Source: Cryomorphaceae bacterium
GTDB lineage: Bacteria > Bacteroidota > Bacteroidia > Flavobacteriales_D > Cryomorphaceae
NCBI GenBank assembly: GCA_003565555.1
Contig: PXBH01000007.1
Location: forward strand, 1-48,504
Length of the DNA: 48,504 nt
Reading direction: 5' to 3'
Under the pieces are notes generated by a model. The model was not told the DNA's origin. It worked only from the letters and a program-made list of their open reading frames with translations, and did no database searches. Below, piece by piece: positions 33,359 to 41,350 of this stretch (within the stretch, counting starts at the first letter, position 1; each line of letters begins with the position of its first letter). The position numbers were made by a program, and so were the translations under genes.

Positions 33359-34186
33359 TCACAATTCCGGTGCGGCAAGGTGCTCCCTTCGCAGCCTGCA
33401 GCGTTCGGCGTCGGAGATGCTGCGGTCGTAATTGTAGAGGGTGCCTTCCCAGGTGCCGTAGATGGTATTGGGGAGTACAATATATTCGGCACCGAATTTT
33501 TCGGCATCTTCAAAAGCCGATTGGCTGCGCTCCGCTGATGTGGCCGGCTTGTCGTACCTGCCGGAATGATCGCCCAGATTGTCGCCGATGAGCATGACGA
33601 TATCGTAACCCTCGGCGCGTACGGCATTTCGGCGTTCGGTTTTATCAGAGGTCTCCGTTTTCAGCAGGAAATTTTCTTGACGCAGCTGAGGCAAGCCGAG
33701 TTTTTCCATATTGGTCATCGTAGGGGGCAGCTGAGAGGTGTCGCGGTTACTGATGTAAAATATGCGCAGCCCGAGGCTGTCGGCAAAATGCAAAAAACCG
33801 CCGGCGCCGGGAACTTCCTCTGCGGAGGCCTCCTGCACCCAACGGACCCAAGTCTCCGGGCTGTATGGCTTACCGTTGAGCACCTGCCAAGCGGAGTAGG
33901 GGCTGTTGTCGAGCACTGTTTCGTCGAGGTCCAGCACCACGGCGGGGCGCTCTGATTTTGCGGAAAGCTCGGGTAGCCTTGCCGCTGCCGCGTTATAGGC
34001 TTGGAGGCAAAGCGCCTTGTATTCGGCAGACTCCTGAGTGAAGAGCACGGCGCCGGTCAGGTAGGTTTGGCTGTCGCAAATACAGGGGGAGTCCGGCTTC
34101 TCTTCAGCGGGAGAGATGGTGCACGAAGGAAGCGCTGAGACGGCTGCTGTAAAGAGGAACAGGCTGAGGCGGGTGCTGCAGTACAT
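33359..34186 (-). CDS. HAD-superfamily acid phosphatase, lipoprotein e(P4)-like
   Basis: 275 aa. Lipoprotein-type signal with Cys22 (SALPSC) and further cysteines in PCICDSQ. HAD motif I VVLDLDETVLDNS (Asp86 nucleophile, Asp88 acid), motif II FYISNRD, and motif IV region DIVMLIGDNLGD. Matches the class B / e(P4) outer-membrane acid phosphatases that dephosphorylate nucleotides such as NMN or 5'-nucleotides for uptake. Predicted on the envelope, facing periplasm or outside. Divergent from the DUF389 gene over 332 nt. Confidence 0.9.
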   Translation of the reverse strand: MYCSTRLSLFLFTAAVSALPSCTISPAEEKPDSPCICDSQTYLTGAVLFTQESAEYKALCLQAYNAAAARLPELSAKSERPAVVLDLDETVLDNSPYSAWQVLNGKPYSPETWVRWVQEASAEEVPGAGGFLHFADSLGLRIFYISNRDTSQLPPTMTNMEKLGLPQLRQENFLLKTETSDKTERRNAVRAEGYDIVMLIGDNLGDHSGRYDKPATSAERSQSAFEDAEKFGAEYIVLPNTIYGTWEGTLYNYDRSISDAERCRLRREHLAAPEL

Positions 34187-34518
34187 CGGTAAAAATTTTG
34201 CGCAATGATAAGGATTATGCCCGTGATAACTCGCGGGTGTACCTCCGCGGCAGCGCAGTTCGAATGCGCGGGACTTAAATGGCTTTTCGACCGCAATATA
34301 TCAACAGGCAAAAAAGAAAATCGCAGTGATTGTCCTGCCGGGAGAAGCTGTGAAGTGCTTAAATTGCCTCACGGAGAAAGCGGATTCAGTATTCGCATCC
34401 CTCGGAGGCCTCGTTTCGTAAGAGGTGTTAAAATTGTCTTTGTGCAAACATCATCGGCGTTTTTTCGTCGAATAAGTCCATATTTGCTTACGCAAAACAA
34501 CGCCGCAGTAAAATTTCC
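34187..34518. other. Intergenic region, no gene seen
   Basis: About 330 nt between divergent genes. A TGTCTTTG (one mismatch to the -7 box) near 34434-34441 might serve the DUF389 gene. Open frames here look non-coding. No repeat or RNA structure stands out. Confidence 0.4.
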
Positions 34519-35991
34519 ATGAGCGAGGAGACCCCAAAAATACCCGAAAACGGCGATCAGGAATCTGAGCACGATCAAAAGTCCGCAGATGATCTGAACC
34601 GGCTTTTTCGACGTTTTAAGATCTTTTTCGCAGAGCTTACTGCCTTTCTCGGTGAACTGCTCAGCATACGCCACGATACGGATTACGAAAAGACCCGGGA
34701 AGGAATCGTCCGCGATATTCCTTTCAAGGGGCATACCATATACATTCTGATCTGCTCGGTATTTATCGCTTCGATCGGGCTCAACCTGAATTCCCCGGCA
34801 GTCATTATCGGTGCCATGTTAATCGCACCGCTGATGGGCCCCATTTTGGGCGCGGGTTTTGCCATCGGGGTCAATGACGCCCCTTTGCTTTTCAAGTCAT
34901 TGAAAAACTTCGGGGTGATGGTTTTTGTCAGCCTTTTCACTGCCACGATGTACTTTGCGCTCACGCCGCTGGTGGAGTATCAGCCTGAATTGCTGGCGCG
35001 GACCAAACCTACCACCCTCGATATTTTCGTTGCGATCTTCGGCGGTGCGGCGGGCATTGTGGCAGGCTCGCGAAAGGAGAAGAGCAATGTAATCCCGGGT
35101 GTGGCCATTGCTACGGCCCTGATGCCGCCGCTCTGTACCTCGGGGTTCGGGCTTGCCACGGGCAATTGGAACTTCTTTTTCGGCGCCTTTTACCTTTTCA
35201 TGCTCAATTCGATCTTCATCTGCGTGGCCACCTTTATCGGGGTGCGTTACCTGCGCTTCCCTATGAAGGTATTTGTGGATGCGGCCCGCGAAAAGCGCGT
35301 GAAATTCTACATGACCCTCGGCGTGGTAGTGGTCATCCTGCCCAGCCTTTACATTTTCTGGGGTGTCCTGAAAGAGTCCTATTTCAAGAGCTATGCGGAA
35401 TCCTATATTACCAATGTAGTGCGCATGGAAGGCGCAAAACTCGTGAGCTCCAAGCTGGTCTATGACGATAAGACGCCTATCATCGAACTCTTCCTTATCG
35501 GCGAAGATGTGCCCGAAGACACCGTGGCCGTATGGAAGTCACAGATGCCGTATTATAAGCTGGACAATGCGCGGCTGGAGATATATAAAAGCGGGGGTGC
35601 AGCCAGAGGCAGCGACGAACTTCAGGCCATTTCGGGCCAAATTCGGGCCGATATCGTTGAAGATTTGTTCATTAAGAGCCGTGATGAAATCACCGACAGA
35701 GAAGCCGCCATCGCTGATTTGCAAAAAGAACTTGAATTTCTGCGCGGCGGACAGGTGAAAATCGGGGGGTTGAGCCGCGAACTCAAAGTTCAATTCGAAG
35801 ATTTGGAGCGGGTCTCCTTCGCACTTATGGAAGAAGCGGACGGCACGGGAGCGGTAGATACCATCCCCACCTTCCTGGTGCGCTGGAGTGAGCGGGCCCG
35901 ACCCGCGGAGATCCGAAAGAATGAGGAGGTACTCGGTAACCTTATGAAGCTCCGCCTGGATTTGGATACGGTGCGGGTGATCCGGTTTTAG
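34519..35991 (+). CDS. DUF389 (TIGR00341-like) integral membrane protein
   Basis: 490 aa. Soluble acidic N-terminus (1-30), then about six membrane segments from residue 75 to 285. Within them are the family hallmark NSPAVIIGAMLIAPLMGPILG, the FGGAAGIVAGSR turn and GVAIATALMPPLCTSGFGLA. The C-terminal 200 residues are cytosolic or periplasmic, with a short coiled coil (DREAAIADLQKELEFL). DUF389 proteins are widespread; some are reported to bind or transport small molecules but no general function is agreed. Well-formed and full length. Not obviously cotranscribed with the peroxidase that follows. Confidence 0.9.
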   Translation: MSEETPKIPENGDQESEHDQKSADDLNRLFRRFKIFFAELTAFLGELLSIRHDTDYEKTREGIVRDIPFKGHTIYILICSVFIASIGLNLNSPAVIIGAMLIAPLMGPILGAGFAIGVNDAPLLFKSLKNFGVMVFVSLFTATMYFALTPLVEYQPELLARTKPTTLDIFVAIFGGAAGIVAGSRKEKSNVIPGVAIATALMPPLCTSGFGLATGNWNFFFGAFYLFMLNSIFICVATFIGVRYLRFPMKVFVDAAREKRVKFYMTLGVVVVILPSLYIFWGVLKESYFKSYAESYITNVVRMEGAKLVSSKLVYDDKTPIIELFLIGEDVPEDTVAVWKSQMPYYKLDNARLEIYKSGGAARGSDELQAISGQIRADIVEDLFIKSRDEITDREAAIADLQKELEFLRGGQVKIGGLSRELKVQFEDLERVSFALMEEADGTGAVDTIPTFLVRWSERARPAEIRKNEEVLGNLMKLRLDLDTVRVIRF

Positions 35992-36022
35992 CCGAAAGGT
36001 AAAACGGGTGCCGCGGAATCCG

Positions 36023-36030
36023 TATTTTTG
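36023..36030 (+). promoter_or_regulatory. -7 promoter box TATTTTTG upstream of cytochrome c peroxidase unit
   Basis: Perfect TAnnTTTG. It ends 4 nt before the ATG at 36035 that opens a 39-codon ORF and about 120 nt before the peroxidase start at 36151. Confidence 0.5.
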
Positions 36031-36034
36031 CACT

Positions 36035-36154
36035 ATGCAATCCTCGGCTATCCCACGGCTACTCGTGTTTTCGCAATCTGCGGGTTCACACACGCAATGC
36101 GCCCGACGTCTTCCCGGAGCGCCCCTGCCGACCAAATGCGGCGCGTCAGCATGA
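36035..36154 (+). CDS. Possible 39-aa upstream ORF coupled to the cytochrome c peroxidase gene
   Basis: Begins 4 nt after a perfect -7 box, so it would be translated from an almost leaderless transcript. It ends in TGA overlapping the ATG of the peroxidase at 36151 (ATGA). It encodes MQSSAIPRLLVF and a Cys-containing tail with two cysteines (22, 35). It is in a different frame from the peroxidase. Composition is not obviously protein-like, so it could be a regulatory leader peptide, a means of translational coupling, or a chance ORF. Confidence 0.35.
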   Translation: MQSSAIPRLLVFSQSAGSHTQCARRLPGAPLPTKCGASA

Positions 36155-37143
36155 GGGTTGCGGCAATTCTTCTGTTTTGTATATCTGCGGCATGTACACC
36201 TCAAGTCGAGGTGGATGATGTGCTCAAGGTGCCTTCCACATTCGATTCGCTCCCGCACATCCCTGCCGACAATAAGTTGACCGAAAGCAGGATACGCCTC
36301 GGAGAGCGCTTGTTTTTTGATAAAAGACTTTCTGCCGACGGAACTATTTCCTGCGGATCCTGCCACAAACCCGCCCTGGCCTATGCCGATACGGTACCCG
36401 TGAGCAGCGGGGGGCACGGCCGCTTCGACTTCCGAAATTCGCCCTCGCTCCTCAATGTGGGCTACCGCAAAACCCTGTTTCGCGAAGGGGGGATTCCCAA
36501 TCTGGAACTTCAGGTCTTAGCGCCTTTCGGCAATGAGAATGAGATGGATTTCAGTCTTCGTGATGCCCTCGCATACGTTTCTTCAGATGCGCAGTACCGC
36601 GCTATGTTTCTCGAAGCCTACGGAGGCGAGCCCGCGCCGATTTACATCGCGCAGGCGCTGGCCTGCTTTCAGCGCAGCCTGGTGAGTTCGGGCAGCCGTT
36701 ACGACGCTTGGCTCGAAGGGGATAATGAGGCATTGAGTCCCGCTGAGCAGCGGGGCAGGGCACTGTTTTTCAGTCCGGAGACTGCTTGCAGCGACTGCCA
36801 CGCCGGTTTTCTTTTCGCCGATGACGGGTTTTACAACGTAGGCCGCTATTCAGACTATGCAGATCTCGGGCGGAAGCGGCTGACCGCAGCACCCGAAGAC
36901 GCCGGAAAAATGGCCACACCCTCCCTGCGCAATGTGGCCCTCACACCGCCGTACATGCACGACGGGAGCATGCCCGATTTGGAAACGGTGCTCAGGCATT
37001 TCAACGAAGGCGGTGCCGATCACCCGAGTAAGGATGAGCGAATCAGGCCCTTGGGGCTTTCCGAAAGCGATTTAGAAGATCTCCGGCAATTTCTCATCGC
37101 CCTTACGGATACGGTCTACACCCTTCCGGAAAATTTGCGGTGA
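36151..37143 (+). CDS. Di-haem cytochrome c peroxidase family lipoprotein
   Basis: 330 aa from ATG 36151; an in-frame ATG at 36136 is the alternative, and the frame is open back to 36028 without a plausible signal. MRVAAILLFCISAACT looks like a lipoprotein signal (Cys15). Two c-type haem motifs: CGSCH (68-72) and CSDCH (213-217), with a distal Met at about 269 (TPPYMHDGS). Reduces H2O2 in the periplasm using electrons from small cytochromes; some family members (MauG-like) oxidise other substrates. The RxGxxLFFDKRLSADGTISC context is typical. Monocistronic behind the upstream ORF. Confidence 0.92.
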   Translation: MRVAAILLFCISAACTPQVEVDDVLKVPSTFDSLPHIPADNKLTESRIRLGERLFFDKRLSADGTISCGSCHKPALAYADTVPVSSGGHGRFDFRNSPSLLNVGYRKTLFREGGIPNLELQVLAPFGNENEMDFSLRDALAYVSSDAQYRAMFLEAYGGEPAPIYIAQALACFQRSLVSSGSRYDAWLEGDNEALSPAEQRGRALFFSPETACSDCHAGFLFADDGFYNVGRYSDYADLGRKRLTAAPEDAGKMATPSLRNVALTPPYMHDGSMPDLETVLRHFNEGGADHPSKDERIRPLGLSESDLEDLRQFLIALTDTVYTLPENLR

Positions 37144-37158
37144 GTACCCGAAGATTTT

Positions 37159-38442
37159 TCAGACCGCAGGTTGGGGAGCTGCCTTCTGCGGCACATCCAC
37201 CTTGTTCAGGGCCTGCTCGATGTCCCAAATCAGGTCTTCCGCGCTTTCTACGCCTACGGAGAGGCGCACGAGTTTTCCCGTGATATTCATGGCGCGGCGG
37301 CCTTCTTCGGACACGTCTACGTGGGTCATCGTGGCCGGGTGCTGCGCGAGGCTTTCCGTGCTGCCCAGACTCACGGCAAGTTTCACCAGCTTGAGGGCAT
37401 TCAGAAATTTGAAGGCTTCCGCTTCTCCTCCTGCCACGTCAAATGCGATCATGGCACCGTTCGAAGTGCATTGCCGCTTCATTAAAGCATCGAGGTCCTT
37501 GTCCGTTCTGCGCTGAATACCCGGGAAGTATACCTTCTCCGTTTTCGGGTGCGCGTGAAGGAATTCGGCAATTTTCTCTGCATTTGCCGCCTGACGGTCC
37601 ATACGTACTTTGAGGGTTTCTAAGCTGCGCATGAGGAGCCATCCCGTATAGGGGCTCGTCATATTTCCCAAAAATGTGCGCAAAGTTTTTACGCGCGTCA
37701 TCAGCTCGCGCGAACCCAGTACCGCTCCCGCGATCAGGTCACTGTGTCCCCCGATGTACTTTGTAGCGGAGTATAGCACCAAGTCTGCACCGTGCTTGAG
37801 GGGGTGCTGCCAGATGGGGCCCATATAGGTATTGTCCACGGCGGTGATGACGCGACGTTCTTCGGTGCTGTAGCGCGCGGCAAGTTCAGCGATGGCGCGG
37901 AGGTCGATCATGGCGTTTGTAGGATTGGCGGGTGTTTCCACGTGAATCAACCCCAGACGGTGCGCCATACCGGAAGCATCAAGCCTTGCGCGGATCTCCT
38001 CTATGCGGTCCGTTGCACTGAACTCCATCAGATGAATTCCGAAGCGGTCGAGTACGTGCTTGCTGAAATGGTCCGTGCCGCCGTATACGGGCGAGCTCAT
38101 GAGGAGCAGATCACCGGGATTGAGAAATTCGAGCATCACTGTGCTGATGGCTGACATACCGCTCTCAAAAACAGCGGCATCTTCGGCCTCATCCCAAAGA
38201 CAAAGCCTGTTTTCCAAAATTTCCAGATCGGGATTGTTAATTCGGCTGTAGATGAGCCCCATTTCTTCGTTCGGGGCGGGCTTTCTGTGCCCGTATGCCA
38301 GTTCAAAAAACCGCTTTCCTTCCTCTGCCGATTCGAATTCGAAGGTAGACGTTTGGAATATCGGACACTTAATGGCACCCACGGAGAGCTCAGATTTGTA
38401 TCCGTGCGACATCATCAGGCTTTCGGGTTTCATCTTTTTCAT
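37159..38442 (-). CDS. Cystathionine gamma-synthase / methionine gamma-lyase family PLP enzyme
   Basis: 427 aa from ATG 38442. The frame is open further up, but MKKMKPESLMMSHGYKSEL is the recognisable N-terminus and a -7-like box TACTTTTA lies at 38469-38476. PLP lysine in SATKYIGGHSD; YSRINNPDLEILENRL and SSPVYGGTDHF bind cofactor phosphate. These enzymes make or break C-gamma-S bonds of cystathionine, homocysteine or methionine. The KCPIFQTSTFEFESAEEGK insertion is typical of one Bacteroidota/Proteobacteria subgroup. Divergent Lrp gene suggests amino-acid-responsive control, as for methionine gamma-lyases elsewhere. Confidence 0.9.
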   Translation of the reverse strand: MKKMKPESLMMSHGYKSELSVGAIKCPIFQTSTFEFESAEEGKRFFELAYGHRKPAPNEEMGLIYSRINNPDLEILENRLCLWDEAEDAAVFESGMSAISTVMLEFLNPGDLLLMSSPVYGGTDHFSKHVLDRFGIHLMEFSATDRIEEIRARLDASGMAHRLGLIHVETPANPTNAMIDLRAIAELAARYSTEERRVITAVDNTYMGPIWQHPLKHGADLVLYSATKYIGGHSDLIAGAVLGSRELMTRVKTLRTFLGNMTSPYTGWLLMRSLETLKVRMDRQAANAEKIAEFLHAHPKTEKVYFPGIQRRTDKDLDALMKRQCTSNGAMIAFDVAGGEAEAFKFLNALKLVKLAVSLGSTESLAQHPATMTHVDVSEEGRRAMNITGKLVRLSVGVESAEDLIWDIEQALNKVDVPQKAAPQPAV

Positions 38443-38468
38443 GGTGAGACAGTATTCAGGTTGAGAAG

Positions 38469-38476
38469 TAAAAGTA
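38469..38476 (-). promoter_or_regulatory. -7-like box TACTTTTA upstream of PLP enzyme
   Basis: Seven of eight matches to TAnnTTTG on the minus strand, 26 nt before ATG 38442. Lies in the 149-nt divergent region shared with the Lrp gene. Confidence 0.35.
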
Positions 38477-38558
38477 CAAAAACCAAGCGTGAAGCACTGC
38501 AAAAGGAATAAACAGATTATTTTGAGCTATCAGGCAGAAAATATGCCTTCAAATATGT

Positions 38559-38566
38559 TAATTTAG
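38559..38566 (+). promoter_or_regulatory. -7-like box TAATTTAG upstream of Lrp gene
   Basis: Seven of eight matches to TAnnTTTG, 25 nt before ATG 38592. Resembles the TAATTT(T)A elements at 7131 and 20260. Confidence 0.35.
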
Positions 38567-38591
38567 CCGAAAGAACAGAAATACATTCGGG

Positions 38592-39026
38592 ATGGATCAG
38601 ACAGACAAAAAGATCATCACCATGCTGGCGGAAAATGCCAAGCTCCGCATCAAGGAAATTGCCGGGGAGCTCGGCATGAGCACCACTCCCGTATTCGAGC
38701 GGATCAAAAAGCTGGAGCGTGCGGGAGTCATTGAGGGCTATCATGCGAAAATCAATCCCGAAAAAACGGGAAAAGTGCTGCCCGCTATCTGCGCCATTTC
38801 GCTGCAGGAGCACAAGACGGCATTCCTGGACACTTTTGAAAAGGAAATCGTGAAGTTTGAAGAGGTAGAGGAGTGCTACCACGTGGCAGGCCAATTTGAC
38901 TACTTGCTGAAGATCAGGACCTCGGACATGCAGGCCTACCGTGCGTTTGTCACGCGAAAATTGGCTTCATTGGAGAATATCGCCCGCGTACAGAGCAGTT
39001 TCATTCTTACGGAGGTGAAGCATTAG
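38592..39026 (+). CDS. Lrp/AsnC family transcriptional regulator
   Basis: 144 aa. N-terminal winged helix-turn-helix (LRIKEIAGELGMSTTPVFERIKKLERAGVIEGY, about 17-49) and a C-terminal RAM ligand-binding domain (VEECYHVAGQFDYLLKIRTSDMQAYRAFV). Such proteins form octamers and respond to amino acids. Divergently transcribed from the trans-sulfuration enzyme, whose promoter it probably controls along with its own (inference). Confidence 0.93.
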   Translation: MDQTDKKIITMLAENAKLRIKEIAGELGMSTTPVFERIKKLERAGVIEGYHAKINPEKTGKVLPAICAISLQEHKTAFLDTFEKEIVKFEEVEECYHVAGQFDYLLKIRTSDMQAYRAFVTRKLASLENIARVQSSFILTEVKH

Positions 39027-39158
39027 AGCATTTCCGCACAAGCCAATCATTCGGAAGAAGCTGTTCGACAGCAAGCTCTTAACCCGGGAGGTGAAATGCT
39101 GATCGAAAGTGAGAAGGACCCGCTCAACAGCCGAAACCGGGCACGGGCACAGTTCTTA

Positions 39159-39914
39159 TCAGCGCACTGCCTTCATGACGGGGAAGCGCTCGGTCTGTCC
39201 GCCCTGACGCACCACGAGGTGGTACAGTCCCGCTGAGAGGCCCGCTGTGGAAAGGGTGCGGTTCATTCTCCCCGCATCCCCGTCCGAACTTCCGGTCAAA
39301 ACGGACCTTCCCACGGCGTCGTACAAGGTGTACTGCACTTCGCCCCGGCATTCGGATGTGAGGTCAAAAGCAAATTGGCCCACATGCGGATTGGGGTAGA
39401 GGGCCACTTTAAAGCAGCTGTTTTTCCCTTGGGTAAACAGCTCGGTGACATTTTCGAGCACATCTATTTTGATTTCTCCGAGGCCGGAGCAGGATGAACC
39501 GTAGTTGTTTCGAACGGAAATCAGCACGTATTTGGCGGTATCGCCCTTAAAGTCCGTCACAGTTTCTCCTTCATACCGACTTTTTCCCGTGGCGCGGTTG
39601 AGGATGAGGCTGCCGTGCTCCCGCCAGTCGGTTCCGTTCGTGCTGAGGTCGATCACAATTTCCCGCGCGCCGATGTCTGTGAGGTCGGCACCGTTGTAAT
39701 TCCAAACGTTCATTTCGCCGAGGGCATAGGTGTAGCCGAGGTCGTACATGATCCAGTGTCCGCGCTCCCGCTCGGGGTTGGGGCTGTCACGCATATCGCA
39801 GCTCACCCAGCCTTCATTGGGCGAGGTATTGTGCCGATCCGGGTAGCACTGGGCCGAGGCGGCACCGATTTGCACGAAAAGTGCTGCGGTCAAAAAAAAC
39901 AGGGTTGTCCTCAT
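39159..39914 (-). CDS. Discoidin-like T9SS-secreted protein
   Basis: 251 aa from ATG 39914, which overlaps the upstream stop by one base (TGATG). Signal peptide ends at ASAQC. Residues 25-150 resemble a discoidin / F5/8 type C fold (IMYDLGYTYALGEMNVWNYNG, VIDLSTNGTDWREHGS, AKYVLISVRNNYGSSCSGLGEIKID), suggesting carbohydrate or surface binding. A T9SS sorting domain ends the protein (YPNPHVGQFAF, SAGLYHLVVRQGG). Last gene of the DUF1800-DUF1501 operon, so probably its surface-displayed partner. Confidence 0.88.
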   Translation of the reverse strand: MRTTLFFLTAALFVQIGAASAQCYPDRHNTSPNEGWVSCDMRDSPNPERERGHWIMYDLGYTYALGEMNVWNYNGADLTDIGAREIVIDLSTNGTDWREHGSLILNRATGKSRYEGETVTDFKGDTAKYVLISVRNNYGSSCSGLGEIKIDVLENVTELFTQGKNSCFKVALYPNPHVGQFAFDLTSECRGEVQYTLYDAVGRSVLTGSSDGDAGRMNRTLSTAGLSAGLYHLVVRQGGQTERFPVMKAVR

Positions 39915-41338
39915 CACGATTGCGTCATGTTCATAAAACCGACCGGAGGCTGGGCGGAATAAGGGTTGTAGAAATTCGGGAGATCGGGAAAAATTTCGGT
40001 TAGGTCACCCGGTGATACCCCGTACCACAATGCGAGCTCGGCCATGTACTCTGCCGCACTTACGGTAGGAATCAGTACACCCCGCTCGAGGGTGTATTCG
40101 CCGTTGAGGGAGAGGTCGGGGTAGTTTCCGAAAATTTGTCCGCCGTTTACACCTCCGCCCATGACCATGGCATTTCCTGCCCAGGCGTGGTCGGATCCGT
40201 CACCGTTGGAGGTAAGTGTCCGACCGAAATCGGAGATGGTGAAGGTGGTCACCCCTTCGAAAACTCCCATTTCTTCGAGGGCCGTTCTGAACTCATCCAA
40301 GGCTTTGCTCAATTCGGGGAGCTTCTCCTGCTGGGCGGAAATCACTTCATCGTGGTGGTCCCAGCCTCCGAAGTTGATGAAGAATGTCTGACGGCTCACA
40401 TCGAGGCGTTCACGGGCTGCAATGACACGGGCGGTCATCTGCATTTGCCGCGAGAGCGGTGTATCAGAAAAGATATGGTCAAACGAGGGCGACGACTCAA
40501 GGGCTTCCTCCATCTTCAAACCGCCCTCAATTCCGCCTTTTACGGTGTTGACGTAGGTTTTTTCGAAGATGTCGGCGTAGTCGCGTTCGATCATATTCTT
40601 TATCGCAGCGGTACGTTCGGTGTGGTAGTGGCTGTTACGCCCGTATCCGTTGATGCCGAAGCGCTCATTGGGTGCTACGGCAAATTCGGACGTGGTCATG
40701 CCCTGCTGAAATTGGTTCGTACCGCTCAGTGAAATGTTCATGCTCATGGCGGGGTTGGTATTCTGTGCGGCCATGAGGTCGGCAATGCGCCCGCCCCAGC
40801 CGTAGCGGCTTCGCTCCCCGGGGCGGCCCGTTTGCCAATGCTTTATCTGGTCGGAATGAGAAAAAAGCCCGACGGGAAGTTTTTTGTTTCCGGACAGGTA
40901 TTCTGCCTTGGTCACGGGCTCTGTCAAAGTGCCCACGTTGGCCACAAAGCTCAGCTTGCCGGCATCGAAAAGTCCTTTGATTTCGGCCATGGCCGGATGC
41001 ACACCGTATGTTTCACCCCCGATGCTCGGGTGCTGCAGGGGAAGTACTGCCGACTGCGGAACAGCGATGTTTCCGCGAGAGGCTTGATATGCGCCATAGC
41101 CGTTTCCTGCGGCGGGAATCAGCATGTTGTGAGAATCGGCACCGCCTGAAAGCAAGAGGCATACCATAGCGCGGTAGTCGCCTTCGGCACGGCCGGGAGA
41201 TTTGTCCAGAGCCGCCGCGGCAATGGCCTTCATATTGATCACCGATGAAAACAAAGTGGTAAGGCCGAGGGCGGCACAACCGGAATTTGCGATAAATTTT
41301 CTTCGGCTCAGGGTATGTTTGCGGTGGTTTTCGCTCAT
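39914..41338 (-). CDS. DUF1501 protein with Tat-type signal
   Basis: 474 aa. N-terminus has a twin-arginine motif SRRKFIANSG and hydrophobic stretch, so export in folded form by Tat is likely. Alkaline-phosphatase-superfamily-like DUF1501 core: MVCLLLSGGADSHNMLIP (about 58-75), INFGGWDHHDE, FTISDFGRTLTSNGDGSDHAWAG split over about 365-390, and GGQIFGNYPDL. Activity of DUF1501 proteins is unproven, though metal-dependent sulfatase or phosphatase chemistry is plausible. Twelve nt after the DUF1800 gene and 1 nt overlap with the discoidin-like gene. Confidence 0.92.
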   Translation of the reverse strand: MSENHRKHTLSRRKFIANSGCAALGLTTLFSSVINMKAIAAAALDKSPGRAEGDYRAMVCLLLSGGADSHNMLIPAAGNGYGAYQASRGNIAVPQSAVLPLQHPSIGGETYGVHPAMAEIKGLFDAGKLSFVANVGTLTEPVTKAEYLSGNKKLPVGLFSHSDQIKHWQTGRPGERSRYGWGGRIADLMAAQNTNPAMSMNISLSGTNQFQQGMTTSEFAVAPNERFGINGYGRNSHYHTERTAAIKNMIERDYADIFEKTYVNTVKGGIEGGLKMEEALESSPSFDHIFSDTPLSRQMQMTARVIAARERLDVSRQTFFINFGGWDHHDEVISAQQEKLPELSKALDEFRTALEEMGVFEGVTTFTISDFGRTLTSNGDGSDHAWAGNAMVMGGGVNGGQIFGNYPDLSLNGEYTLERGVLIPTVSAAEYMAELALWYGVSPGDLTEIFPDLPNFYNPYSAQPPVGFMNMTQS

Positions 41339-41350
41339 TGTTTCGGGTAC

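Noticed and set aside
35984-36011. Hairpin after the DUF389 gene (CCGGTTTTAGCC / GGTAAAACGG)
   Set aside because: Bulged stem with no T run on either strand, so not reported as a terminator.
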